DNA of 64,000 bases from assembly GCF_003479605.1 (NCBI RefSeq), contig NZ_QUHR01000011.1:787-64786 (forward strand), read 5' to 3'. This document shows, one piece after another, positions 8,518 through 17,052 of the stretch. A program made the translations under genes and the position numbers. Source of the DNA: Roseburia sp. AF12-17LB (GTDB lineage: Bacteria > Bacillota > Clostridia > Lachnospirales > Lachnospiraceae). How positions within the stretch are numbered: the first letter of the stretch is position 1; every line of letters starts with the position of its first letter. The notes under the pieces were generated by a model, which had not been told where the DNA came from, made no database searches, and saw only the letters and a list, made by a program, of their open reading frames with translations.

Positions 8518-9597
8518 ATGGAAGAGAAAGTTATTAAAGCAGCTACCGTGATTATTACTGCCATAAGCATTATTGTGGCAGGAACGCTGCTGTTTTTTCC
8601 ACAACTTCATATCCGGGCAGAGGAAAACAGGGAACTTCGGGCACAGGAAGCCATCGAGCGCAAGGAAAATATGGATGCGCTGGAAATGCTGCAGTATAAT
8701 ACGGCAAATGTAGACAGCCAGGAGGGCATCAGCTTTGACCAGCAGCTTCGTATTGCGTTACCGGAAAATGTGACACCGGAAGATGTCAGCGTAGAAAATG
8801 ACTATCTGACCCAGACCATTATCATTAAAATTCCGGGAGCAGATGAGAATTATCTTTATAACTATCCCATGATAGGAAAGAGCTATCATATAGATAATCT
8901 GACTTATGAAAGTGAGCCGGAATATGGTGTAATTGAGATCTCTTTAGATAGTGTGGTGGAATTACAAAAGACATCTGACGAGCATTATATTTATATGGAT
9001 TTTTTGACACCACATGAAGTCTATGATAAAGTTGTGGTAATAGATGCAGGACATGGTGGAAATGCACCGGGAGCTACAAAGCAGGGCATTAATGAGAAAG
9101 ATATTGACCTTGCTATAGTGCTTAAAGTAAAGGAATTATTTGATGAAGCAGGAGATGAGAGCGTCGGAGTCTACTATACGAGAACGGATGACAGCAATCC
9201 AAGTCTTGAACAGCGTGTAGATATGGCAAATAAAGCCGGGGCAGACCTCTTTATCAGCGTACATAATAATTCTACCAAGAGCGGAAGAATGTCCAGTATC
9301 AACGGAACAGCAGTCATGTATGATGAAGAGAAGGCATCTGAGGAAAATGGAAGTATGCAGTTAGCCCAGATTTGCTTAGAAGAAATGACAGCGGCGTTAG
9401 GAAGTACCAGTAAGGGAATTGTAAAAGGACACGAGATTTATATTATACGAACAGCAGAGATGCCGGTAGCATTGATAGAAGTAGGCTTTATGACAAATCA
9501 GGATGAACTGAACCGGTTGAATGATGAAGCATATCAGAAAGAGGCAGCACAGGCAATTTATAATGCAATTTACCGGGCATTTCAGGAGGGATATTAA
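8518..9597 (+). CDS. N-acetylmuramoyl-L-alanine amidase (Amidase_3)
   Basis: The 359-residue product, from the ATG at 8518, has an N-terminal membrane helix (about 5-25). A beta-rich AMIN-like region follows (about 60-155), then a zinc amidase_3 catalytic domain. Motifs are VVIDAGHGGNAPG (zinc His), the Glu in NEKDIDLAIVLKV, FISVHNNS (zinc His) and ALIEVGFMTN (catalytic Glu). It cleaves the bond between muramic acid and L-Ala in peptidoglycan. It lies 11 bp after the protease, so a joint role in wall remodelling or spore cortex handling is plausible inference. Confidence 0.88.
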   Translation: MEEKVIKAATVIITAISIIVAGTLLFFPQLHIRAEENRELRAQEAIERKENMDALEMLQYNTANVDSQEGISFDQQLRIALPENVTPEDVSVENDYLTQTIIIKIPGADENYLYNYPMIGKSYHIDNLTYESEPEYGVIEISLDSVVELQKTSDEHYIYMDFLTPHEVYDKVVVIDAGHGGNAPGATKQGINEKDIDLAIVLKVKELFDEAGDESVGVYYTRTDDSNPSLEQRVDMANKAGADLFISVHNNSTKSGRMSSINGTAVMYDEEKASEENGSMQLAQICLEEMTAALGSTSKGIVKGHEIYIIRTAEMPVALIEVGFMTNQDELNRLNDEAYQKEAAQAIYNAIYRAFQEGY

Positions 9598-9598
9598 G

Positions 9599-10198
9599 AT
9601 GAATAAAATAATATTTGCAACAGGAAACAAGGACAAGATGAAAGAAATCCGCATGATTTTATCGGATCTTGATGTAGAGATTCTTTCTATGAAAGAAGCC
9701 GGAATCAGTGTGGATATTGAAGAAAATGGAACTACTTTTGAAGAAAATGCACTGATTAAGGCAAATGCTGTGGCAGCATATACAGATGCTATTGTTTTAG
9801 CTGATGATTCTGGTCTGGAAATTGATTATCTGAATAAGGAACCGGGTGTATATTCCGCCCGTTATATGGGAGAAGATACCTCTTATACCATAAAAAACCA
9901 GAATCTTTTGGACCGTCTGAATGGAGTACCAAAGGAACAGCGGACCGCACGCTTTGTATGTGCAATTGCGGCTGTATTACCGGATAAAGAAACACTGGTA
10001 ACCCGTGAGACAATTGAGGGATATATTGGATTTGAGCCTCAGGGTGAAAATGGATTTGGCTATGATCCAATCTTTTATGTGGATGAATATAACTGCTCCA
10101 CAGCAAGCTTGCCACCGGATAAGAAGAATGAAATGAGCCATCGTGGAAAAGCATTACGCGCAATGAAAGAAGCACTCATGGGAAAAGGTTTATCATAA
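9599..10198 (+). CDS. rdgB: XTP/dITP diphosphatase (RdgB/HAM1)
   Basis: The 199-residue product carries the family signature: IIFATGNKDKMKEI at the N-terminus, ADDSGLEID, GVYSARYMGE, and GFGYDPIFY with SHRGKAL near the C-terminus. The enzyme hydrolyses non-canonical purine triphosphates (ITP, XTP) to keep them out of nucleic acids. The chosen start has GGAGG nearby and begins 1 bp after the amidase stop. It is followed 13 bp later by a phosphodiesterase, as in many Firmicutes. Confidence 0.93.
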   Translation: MNKIIFATGNKDKMKEIRMILSDLDVEILSMKEAGISVDIEENGTTFEENALIKANAVAAYTDAIVLADDSGLEIDYLNKEPGVYSARYMGEDTSYTIKNQNLLDRLNGVPKEQRTARFVCAIAAVLPDKETLVTRETIEGYIGFEPQGENGFGYDPIFYVDEYNCSTASLPPDKKNEMSHRGKALRAMKEALMGKGLS

Positions 10199-10211
10199 AG
10201 GAAGATAAAAG

Positions 10212-10721
10212 ATGAGAGTATTGATAGTAAGTGATACCCATAAGAAACATGAAAATCTGATAACGATTATGGAAAAAGAAAGACCTTTTGACCGTATGAT
10301 TCATCTGGGAGATGCAGAAGGTTATGAGGACTATATTGCGGAACTGGCAGGATGTCCACTGGACATTGTGGCAGGAAATAATGACTTTTTCTCTGAACTT
10401 CCGAAAGAAAAGGAAATTGAAATCGGAGGATTAAAGGCATTGATTACCCATGGACATTACTATTATGTTTCTGCCGGCCTGGAGGATATCAAGAAAGAGG
10501 CAAGGGGAAGAGGCATGGATATTGTAATGTTCGGACACACCCACAGACCGCTTATAGAAAAGGATCATGGTGTAGTGGCATTGAATCCGGGCAGCACATC
10601 ATATCCTCGTCAGGATGGACATCTGCCGTCTTATATCGTGATGGAAATCGACGCAAATGGTACTCCGGACTATCAGCTCAAATATCTTTCTGAAGAAGAA
10701 AAATCAAAAAAACCTTTATAA
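10212..10721 (+). CDS. YfcE/MJ0936-type metallophosphoesterase
   Basis: The 169-residue protein has the calcineurin-like metal-site motifs: VSDTHKKHEN, HLGDAEG, VAGNNDF, ITHGHYY and FGHTHRP. It belongs to the small YfcE/MJ0936 phosphodiesterases, which need Mn2+ or another divalent metal. The natural substrate is not established for most members. It closes the 5.3-10.7 kb gene run. Confidence 0.9.
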   Translation: MRVLIVSDTHKKHENLITIMEKERPFDRMIHLGDAEGYEDYIAELAGCPLDIVAGNNDFFSELPKEKEIEIGGLKALITHGHYYYVSAGLEDIKKEARGRGMDIVMFGHTHRPLIEKDHGVVALNPGSTSYPRQDGHLPSYIVMEIDANGTPDYQLKYLSEEEKSKKPL

Positions 10722-10776
10722 ATTGGGGCAAGATTCGGAGTTGTAAAAATTTTTTGAAAAAATTTGAAAATAAATG

Positions 10777-10805
10777 TTGACAATTGGTATATGCTATAAT
10801 ATAAT
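10777..10805 (+). promoter_or_regulatory. Promoter of the tRNA operon
   Basis: Consensus TTGACA (10777-10782), a 17-bp spacer and consensus TATAAT (10800-10805), 40 bp before tRNA-Pro. A second TATAAT overlaps upstream at 10795. Confidence 0.9.
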
Positions 10806-10845
10806 ATGTCTTGCGTCACGGAAAAAGAAATTTAAATAGCGTTGA

Positions 10846-10920
10846 CGGGGTGTGGCTCAGCTTGGCTAGAGCGCCTGGTTTGGGACCAGGAGGTCGCAGG
10901 TTCGAATCCTGTCACCCCGA
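10846..10920 (+). tRNA. tRNA-Pro (TGG)
   Basis: Acceptor CGGGGTG pairs with CACCCCG, discriminator A. The anticodon loop TTTGGGA gives TGG. First gene of the six-tRNA operon. Confidence 0.96.
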
Positions 10921-10926
10921 CTTCAT

Positions 10927-10997
10927 GCGGGTGTAGTTCAATGGTAGAACACCAGCCTTCCAAGCTGGATACGTGGGTTCGATTCCCATCACCCGCT
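10927..10997 (+). tRNA. tRNA-Gly (TCC)
   Basis: Acceptor GCGGGTG pairs with CACCCGC, discriminator T. Anticodon loop CTTCCAA gives TCC. It lies 6 bp after tRNA-Pro. Confidence 0.96.
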
Positions 10998-11019
10998 TTC
11001 TAATTGGAAAATTAGATAT

Positions 11020-11093
<74 letters not shown>

Positions 11094-11138
11094 TTTTCCC
11101 AAGAGGGAAGAGAGACCGCCTGATGGCCGGAATCTTAT

Positions 11139-11213
11139 GGTGGGTATAGCGCAGTTGGTTAGCGCGCCAGATTGTGGCTCTGGAGGCCCAGGGTTCGAAT
11201 CCCTGTATCCACC
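11139..11213 (+). tRNA. tRNA-His (GTG)
   Basis: Acceptor GTGGGTA pairs with TATCCAC, with the His-specific extra G (11139) opposite C at 11213. Anticodon loop TTGTGGC gives GTG. Confidence 0.95.
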
Positions 11214-11249
11214 TTGATGCGATGGTTAGAGCATCTTTTGTAAAATTGA

Positions 11250-11321
11250 TGGGCTATCGCCAAGCGGTAAGGCACAGCACTTTGACTGCTGCATACGTTG
11301 GTTCGAATCCAACTAGCCCAG
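11250..11321 (+). tRNA. tRNA-Gln (TTG)
   Basis: Acceptor TGGGCTA pairs with TAGCCCA, discriminator G. Anticodon loop CTTTGAC gives TTG. Confidence 0.95.
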
Positions 11322-11391
11322 TTAAGCTGTGATGTATCTTGAAGGATTCCAAAAGGATTTGGAAAGAGCACTTATCGAACTAAATATGTAT

Positions 11392-11464
11392 GGGATATTA
11401 GCTCAGTTGGTAGAGCACTTGACTTTTAATCAAGTTGTCCGGGGTTCGAATCCCCGATGTCTCA
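11392..11464 (+). tRNA. tRNA-Lys (TTT), integration target
   Basis: Acceptor GGGATAT pairs with ATGTCTC (G-U pairs allowed), discriminator A. Anticodon loop CTTTTAA gives TTT. Bases 11404-11464 recur exactly at 28836-28896, so the 3' part of this tRNA was supplied by the integrated element and the gene stays intact. Confidence 0.96.
11404..11464 (+). repeat. Left attachment site (attL core), 61-bp direct repeat
   Basis: 61 bases identical to 28836-28896. They run from the D-loop (CAGTTGGTAGAGC) to the last base of tRNA-Lys. The flanks diverge at once on both sides (TTATAT here, GTAGTT at the right copy). This is the normal signature of a tyrosine integrase using a tRNA 3' end. Confidence 0.95.
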
Positions 11465-11475
11465 TTATATGGGAA

Positions 11476-11507
11476 AACTCATTGCTTTTAGTGATGAGTT
11501 TTTTTAT
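11476..11507 (+). terminator. Element-encoded terminator behind tRNA-Lys
   Basis: AACTCAT (11476-11482) pairs with ATGAGTT (11494-11500) and runs into T9. It lies just inside the element, so it replaces the chromosomal terminator now displaced to 28903-28948. Confidence 0.75.
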
Positions 11508-11571
11508 TGTATTCGTATAACCTTCTCACTTAAATTTAGAGGTCAAGCACACAGAAAGTGAGGTTGTTATT

Positions 11572-12507
11572 ATGAAACAAATCCAAATGAACAAATCTAA
11601 AAATTTATCTGTAAATGATGCTTATGATTTATTTATCAGAAAGTGTCGTGTCAAGAATTTATCCCAAGCATCTATTGTGTCATACGAGAATAAGATTCAT
11701 CCGTTTGTAGATTACTGTGAAGGTGGTCTTATCAGTGCGGTTACAATCGACACAGTGGATGGATTTACCAATCATCTTAAAACAGAACATAATGTGAATG
11801 ATGTATCTGTCGTATCTTATTTACGGTCTGTGAGAGCGTTCCTATATTATTGCATGGAATGTAACTACATGACCTCGTTCAAAATTCATCTTCCAAAAGC
11901 ACAGAAGGACATTAAGGAAACTTACTCGAATGAACAGTTGGAGAAATTATTAGCCAAGCCAGACCTCAATAGTTGCTCTTTTACGGAGTTTAAGACATGG
12001 GTGTTTGAAAACTATATGCTTGCTACTGGAAATCGTCTCAGTACGGCTTTAAACGTCCATATCAAGGACATTGACTTTGATAATGGAATGATTATGTTGC
12101 GTAAGACAAAGAACCGTAGACAGCAGTTAATCCCACTCTCAGCGTCTTTATCTGAGATATTGAGAGAGTATCTTGATATTCGTGGTGGAAATCCTGATGA
12201 TTTTCTTTTCTGTAATAACTATGGTGAGCAAGCCAGTAACAGGACATGGCAGACATTGGTATATCGCTACAACATTAAGCATGGTGTCAATGTCACAAGT
12301 ATACATTCATTCCGACATACTTTCGCAAAAAACTGGATTCTCTCAGGTGGTGATATTGTAAGATTAAAGACCATCATGGGACACAGTAATATTGCAGTCA
12401 CGAATGAATATCTTGCTATGTTTGGTCAGGATTTGCAGATGGACTTTGAAAAATTCAATCCATTAGATAATATGAAGAACAAAAACAGAGAACAAATCAG
12501 AATGTAA
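11572..12507 (+). CDS. int: Tyrosine site-specific integrase
   Basis: The 311-residue product has an N-terminal SAM-like core-binding domain (about 15-105) and a catalytic domain with the full set of active-site residues. These are Arg in ATGNRLSTALNV, Lys in RKTKNRRQQLI, His-x-x-Arg in IHSFRHTFAKNW, His in IMGHSNIAVT, and the nucleophile Tyr in NEYLAMF. It begins 108 bp after the tRNA-Lys att site with GAGG before the ATG. The orientation away from tRNA-Lys is usual for tRNA-targeting elements. It would catalyse integration and, with an accessory protein, excision. Confidence 0.95.
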   Translation: MKQIQMNKSKNLSVNDAYDLFIRKCRVKNLSQASIVSYENKIHPFVDYCEGGLISAVTIDTVDGFTNHLKTEHNVNDVSVVSYLRSVRAFLYYCMECNYMTSFKIHLPKAQKDIKETYSNEQLEKLLAKPDLNSCSFTEFKTWVFENYMLATGNRLSTALNVHIKDIDFDNGMIMLRKTKNRRQQLIPLSASLSEILREYLDIRGGNPDDFLFCNNYGEQASNRTWQTLVYRYNIKHGVNVTSIHSFRHTFAKNWILSGGDIVRLKTIMGHSNIAVTNEYLAMFGQDLQMDFEKFNPLDNMKNKNREQIRM

Positions 12508-12521
12508 AGGAGAATATCATA

Positions 12522-12665
12522 ATGAAGAAATGGATTAAGGCAAATAACGGAAGATCAACACAGGTGATTGAATTTAATGATGGCTCAAAGATGGAACTGC
12601 CATTAGATAATCATGGAAATTTAAAATGGTTTGATGATGAATTATTAAGGAAGGAGAATAAATGA
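12522..12665 (+). CDS. Small 47-residue element protein
   Basis: This ORF starts 14 bp after the integrase stop behind AAAGGAGAATATC and ends in an ATGA overlap with the next gene. The product is charged (MKKWIKANNGRSTQVIEF, ending ELLRKENK). It has no recognisable family. The ATGA overlap indicates translational coupling to the Ig-domain protein. It could be an excisionase-sized or minor structural protein; neither is supported by motifs. Confidence 0.65.
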   Translation: MKKWIKANNGRSTQVIEFNDGSKMELPLDNHGNLKWFDDELLRKENK

Positions 12666-13810
12666 ATTATGCGAATGTATTTGGTCGTACCCAGAAACAG
12701 TTTGATATGACCATGAATCGAGAAAAAATCACAGTTGCAGATTTCTTCAACTCTGATATTAAATATAATGTATTCTTCCGTAGGAATCAGCGTAGTACAA
12801 CACCACAGGGCAAGGTTAGATTCTTCTATGCTCAGAGTACACCTATTCATATTGGAACTATCTTTGTACTGAACGGAAGTAATTTTATTGTAACTTCTCA
12901 GGATGGAATTGAGAGTGATATATATTTCACTTCTATTGCAGTCAGAAGTGATATGACCTATAAGGTTAAGACAGATAAGGGTACTGCCAGTATTCCATTT
13001 GTTGTAGTATCTGACAAGTGGACTGTGGCTCATGGAACTATTACACAGTTGTATGGTGCAGTAGCTTTATATACTGGTTATAACAGTGCAGTGGAGAATA
13101 TAAAGGTGAATGATTCGTTTAGAGGATTTGGCAACTATTACAAGGTTGGGAATACCTTTAAGAATAATAATCTGTTCTATATGTATTTGGAGCAGACGCA
13201 AGCACCGATTGACAACTATAAGATGAAATATACTGGTGTAACCTCATTTGATCTGAAGGAGAGCAACACATATCAGTTGACTTATTCCGTGACCAACAAT
13301 GGGAATGTTGTAGAGAATCCACATATATCATATAAATCTTCTAATGTTGAGATTGCTACAGTTGATGATAATGGTCTTATGACTATGCTTCAAGAAGGTT
13401 CAGTTGATATTGTTGCTTCATGCGGTGGTGCTACCTGTACAACAACTATGGCTATTTCAGACACAACACAGAAAGTCAATTATACAACGAGCATATCAAC
13501 ATCTACAGATACTATTAAGATTGGTGGCTCTTATAAGACACTTACTTGTCTGTTTGCTGATAAGAATGGACAGGATATAACAGAAACAGTTGTTGCCGAT
13601 ATGACAACTGCTGACTTTACATGGACTTGTTTCATTGATGGAACTGAATATACAAATGATTCTATGGTCGTTTGGTATAAGGGTTCGTCTACTAATAGCA
13701 AGAGAATGAAGTTGACTTCTGCTGCACAGAGTTATCTTGCACATACAATCACTATCAAGTGTACAGTCAACGGTGTAACAGCAAGTAAAAATTTGGAAAT
13801 GACTGAGTAG
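12662..13810 (+). CDS. Putative virion protein with Ig-like (Big_2) domain
   Basis: The 382-residue protein has no signal peptide. Residues 1-100 (VRFFYAQSTPIHIGTIFVLN, then SNFIVTSQDGIESDIYF) look like a small beta-barrel similar to phage head-closure/stopper proteins. About residues 192-265 form a bacterial Ig-like Big_2 domain (SYKSSNVEIATVDDNGLMTM, EGSVDIVASCGGATC). A further beta-rich domain follows. Ig-like domains are common on phage capsids, necks and tails, where they bind sugars or cell surfaces. The neck assignment is inference from fold-like pattern and from the absence of other neck genes. It is coupled to the 47-residue gene. Confidence 0.65.
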   Translation: MNYANVFGRTQKQFDMTMNREKITVADFFNSDIKYNVFFRRNQRSTTPQGKVRFFYAQSTPIHIGTIFVLNGSNFIVTSQDGIESDIYFTSIAVRSDMTYKVKTDKGTASIPFVVVSDKWTVAHGTITQLYGAVALYTGYNSAVENIKVNDSFRGFGNYYKVGNTFKNNNLFYMYLEQTQAPIDNYKMKYTGVTSFDLKESNTYQLTYSVTNNGNVVENPHISYKSSNVEIATVDDNGLMTMLQEGSVDIVASCGGATCTTTMAISDTTQKVNYTTSISTSTDTIKIGGSYKTLTCLFADKNGQDITETVVADMTTADFTWTCFIDGTEYTNDSMVVWYKGSSTNSKRMKLTSAAQSYLAHTITIKCTVNGVTASKNLEMTE

Positions 13811-14599
13811 AAACACTAAAATGTTCGAAGCAAACATCCCCATTTTTGCCTTATATATCAGGTGATTATGGGGATGTTGGAATAAAAATTCGTTTCCTTT
13901 GAATGTATAGAAGAGAAACGCTTAAATGTTTGAAAAACTCAATCTCGTGAACCCTTGATTTATAAGGCTTTTTGGCATATTTTTACAAAAAATTTGATTT
14001 CCTTAAATGTATAGTAATAAGTGTAAATTAGGAAAAGCTAAAAGTCGTGTAGCCCTTGATTTTACAAGGTTTACAACAACCATGTCCGTTTTTCTTATTA
14101 TGTAAGAGAGAGTATAAATGTTCGATTTAGAAACTCTTATATTTCCTAGCATTTTCAAGCCTTTAAGCACAATTTTATTTTTCTGTATCTTATGGTAGGA
14201 AGATAAGTTTTGCATAAAAATATGAGGTGGTCTACTTTGTTCTTTTATAAACCCTTATAAAATAAGCAAATTTTGGATTTCTCTATTTTGAGAAAATGAC
14301 ATAAAGGGAAGGACGATAAAAGAAGTTTTGCATAAAAATTTTTTATTTTCCTCACCCAATTCCCCAAAACCCTTGCTACATAAGCATTTCAGCGATTTCC
14401 CAAAAATGAGAAAACGGACTAAGGGGGACGAGTAAAAATAAAAAATGTAGTAGCTAGGCTTTTGTTAAAAATTCGACCATAAATATTGGGTTATTATATT
14501 TTATCAAAAAATCCATAGTCCATTGAATATGGTCGAAAAATACCCATCAAATGTTTCTTTTAGGGAAGAGTAAAAAAATAAAATTAGAAAGGACACAAT
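13811..14599 (+). repeat. Untranslated degenerate repeat region, part 1
   Basis: A 789-bp AT-rich stretch without a credible gene. It holds spaced copies of the core CCTTGATTTATAAGG, an imperfect CCTT-N7-AAGG palindrome: 13849 (variant), 13953-13967 (exact), 14054-14069, about 14252 and about 14371. Several are followed by a TTTTTACAAAAAATT stretch and then CTTAAATGTATAG. A second motif, CCATAGTCCATTGAATATGG plus TCGAAAAA, lies at 14513-14540 and recurs in part 2. Spacing is irregular and copies are diverged, so this is not CRISPR. Confidence 0.75.
13834..13878. other. Inverted repeat after the Ig-domain gene
   Basis: ACATCCCCAT (13834-13843) pairs with ATGGGGATGT (13868-13877) around a 24-base loop that holds the first CCTTATATATCAGG core. 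There is no U-tract, so it is not a typical terminator. Confidence 0.5.
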
Positions 14600-14950
14600 A
14601 TGAAGACAATAACACATGATGAAATAATGAAAGAACTTATAGGAGAGATGGAACGTCAGCATATTTCCAAAGTTGAAACAGAATATATAATGCGACATTA
14701 TGAAGACATAGTTAATCGTTATTTAAGAAATACAGATGATAAGGAAGAAGATTTAAAGATAAAAATTATGAGTGGTATTACTTTAGAGCGTCAGTATATT
14801 CCTGAACAGGTGATGCAGAAAGGAATGTTTAAAGGGAAGATTATAAAAGAACATTTTAATATAAAAGCGTCTGTGTCGAAATATCTAAAGGATTTTACGA
14901 ATAAATGGTGCTTTAAAGAAGGATTCCGCAAAGAATGGATAAATAGATAG
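14600..14950 (+). CDS. 116-residue element protein inside the repeat region
   Basis: The ORF has a good AGAAAGGACACAAT ribosome site. The product starts with a helix (THDEIMKELIGEMERQH). A segment follows (KIKIMSGITLERQYIPEQVM, then FKGKIIKEHFNIKASVSKY) that recalls small HU-like or nucleic-acid-binding folds found in Firmicutes phages and plasmids. That resemblance is weak. Its position between two repeat blocks makes binding to those repeats an attractive but unproven idea. Confidence 0.65.
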   Translation: MKTITHDEIMKELIGEMERQHISKVETEYIMRHYEDIVNRYLRNTDDKEEDLKIKIMSGITLERQYIPEQVMQKGMFKGKIIKEHFNIKASVSKYLKDFTNKWCFKEGFRKEWINR

Positions 14951-16339
14951 ATATTGGTAATGTAGACATATCAAATCTTCCATAAATATTGGAATGTGAA
15001 AATCCATTTCTTCTATAAATTATGGAACAAGTTTTGTGGCTATATGGAGAACTGGCAAATAATTGTCATTTTCATCCGCTGTTTATGGAAGAATTTTAAA
15101 TCACATAGGAGAGGGTAATTACAAAAAACATGCAAAATGCGAAATTGAGTAAGTCTTAGATAACGAATTTCGTGACCAAATTTATTTTACATAGGAGAGG
15201 GTAGTTTTCTGGATTTAGCTTATGTCCCACCAGTTGATAATGCCCAAAAATCAATACTTTTAGAAAACCATAGTCCATTATATATGGTCGAAAAAGTAAT
15301 ATCATTTGTGGCTATATGGAGAATAACATATCATGCACAAAAATATTCGGCAACTATGCACGATTATTTTGTTATTGTTTCCCAAAACCCTTGATTTTAT
15401 TGGCTTTCAGGATTTGCTTAACGTCCGTTATATGGAAGGAAGAAAAATTTTTGCGGAACGGAGTTGTTGAAAATGTAGTATTTTCAATAGTTTAATGGGT
15501 ATCAAATGAGGGTGTTATATGGAGACGAAAAAAATTCGCATCCAAAATAGACTATTTTCGTGCAGACATAATTATTTTGACATACAGAAAACATAGCAGT
15601 ATCAATAGTTTTAGAGATTGCCGAAAAGTGAACTTATGAGGAGAAAGAATCTAATAGAAAAGCAGATAAAAAGTATAAAAATAAGATGCGAGAAAATAGA
15701 AAATCCGATTTTTCCTTATAAAATAAGGTTTTATTGGTGTTTTTGTGTAGCTATATATCACTAATGGAAAACAATGAAATCGTCATAAAATAGAAATGGA
15801 CTTGTTTGATTTAGAAAATCCTTATATCTCCTATGGTTTACAAGACTTTACGGCTGTTTTTGCGGTGTTATATATCATATATGGAATACAATGTATATAA
15901 CCACAAATAGAAATAGACTTGTAGCGAAATAGAAATCCTTATATTTCCTACAATTTATAAGGACAAAATGATGTTTTTATGGTGTTATATATCACATATG
16001 GAAAACAATGTGAATGAGAAACGTTAATGTGTGAAGTTTCTTACAACTCCGAAAATCCTTGATACATAAGGTTTTCAAAGTACATTTTCAAAAAAATATG
16101 TTTTTCTTAAATGTATAGAAGAAAGGCGATTTTGGAATAAAAGCCTAATACCCTACAAACCTTGATTTATAAGGCTTTCAAGGTACTTTTTACAAAAAAT
16201 TCGTTTTTCTTAAATGTAGAAAGAAACTAGATTTTGTCGATAAATAGAAAATCTTCAAAATCATTATATATCAATGGTTTTCTGGCATATTTTTATAAAA
16301 AATTAGATTTTCTTAAATGTAGAAAGAAGAAATTATTTA
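14951..16339 (+). repeat. Untranslated degenerate repeat region, part 2
   Basis: A 1.39-kb AT-rich region with at least four repeat families. (1) CCTTGATTTATAAGG-type cores at about 15387, 15714-15728, 16057-16071 and 16160-16174, the last two about 103 bp apart with similar 3' flanks ending CTTAAATGTA. (2) GTGTTATATATCACATATGG-like boxes at about 15750, 15865 and 15980. (3) CATAGGAGAGGGTA at about 15105 and 15191. (4) A second copy of the CCATAGTCCATT box at 15268-15287. No ORF here has a convincing start site. It ends at a UUCG terminator, which suggests it is transcribed to the right. Confidence 0.75.
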
Positions 16340-16367
16340 GGAGCATACTTCGGTATGTTCCTTTTTT
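16340..16367 (+). terminator. UUCG-tetraloop terminator ending the repeat region
   Basis: GGAGCATAC, loop TTCG, then GTATGTTCC, followed by T6. Nine base pairs with one G-U. It is placed 145 bp before the scaffold gene. Confidence 0.9.
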
Positions 16368-16511
16368 GATGAAACAAAGTTGCGTAGATTTGGTGAGTGC
16401 AAAATTTTCGCTCACACCAATTTACATATATAACAAACACACAATGTATTGTGGGGCGTAAACATGAACTCAGTGAGGGCATGATAGAGCAACACAGGAA
16501 GGAGTAATTTA

Positions 16512-17006
16512 ATGGAACTTAATATTGAAGGATTAACACAGGAGCAGATTGAAGCAGTAACAAAGTTAGTACAGTCAGAAACAGATAAGGTCAGAACAAA
16601 GTACAGTTCGGAACTTAAAACTGTCAATGATGAATTAGCACAGTACAAACCTGCGGAGAAATCTGATGCAGAAAAAGCTTTAGAACAGCGTATAGCTAAT
16701 CTTGAAGCAAAGGAAAAGGAAGTAGCCAATAAGGAAAGAGCAATGACGATTGCCGATAAACTTAAAGCTAAAGGACTTCCTAGCGAACTGGCACAGTATC
16801 TTAATGTTGGTGAGGATATTGATGGCTCGATTGATAAGGTAGGTGACGCACTCGGCAACTACTTTCTCGGACAGGTATCAAATCCCAGTGGCAATCACGC
16901 TACCAACAAAGGAATCACCAAAGCCGATTTCGCCAAAATGTCCTACTCTGAAAGAGCAAAACTTTTTCAGGAGAATAATGAACTTTATAAAGCACTTAGT
17001 AAATAA
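16512..17006 (+). CDS. Phage capsid scaffolding protein
   Basis: The 164-residue, strongly helical and charged protein is typical of phage scaffold (GP20/DUF4355-like). It has an N-terminal MELNIEGLTQEQIEAVTKLV, a central coiled coil (KALEQRIANLEAKEKEVANK), and a C-terminal helical segment (KADFAKMSYSERAKLFQENN) of the kind that contacts coat protein. It starts after GGAAGGAG. Only a small putative holin gene separates it from the capsid gene. Confidence 0.85.
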   Translation: MELNIEGLTQEQIEAVTKLVQSETDKVRTKYSSELKTVNDELAQYKPAEKSDAEKALEQRIANLEAKEKEVANKERAMTIADKLKAKGLPSELAQYLNVGEDIDGSIDKVGDALGNYFLGQVSNPSGNHATNKGITKADFAKMSYSERAKLFQENNELYKALSK

Positions 17007-17030
17007 GGACTGTTAAGCAGTTCTTTTTTT
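17007..17030 (+). terminator. Short hairpin with T7 between scaffold and holin-like genes
   Basis: GGACTG (17007-17012) pairs with CAGTTC (17018-17023), then T7 and ATTG. It begins right after the scaffold stop codon. It may attenuate rather than fully stop transcription, because the following genes lack a clear promoter. Confidence 0.65.
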
Positions 17031-17052
17031 ATTGTGCGGAAAGGACTGACAA

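Noticed and set aside
13811-16339. Repeat region considered as a CRISPR array
   Set aside because: Repeats are diverged, of several families and irregularly spaced. There are no equal-length unique spacers and no cas genes.
16234-16461. 75-residue ORF crossing the UUCG terminator
   Set aside because: It runs through the terminator hairpin, has no ribosome site, and consists of repeat-region sequence.
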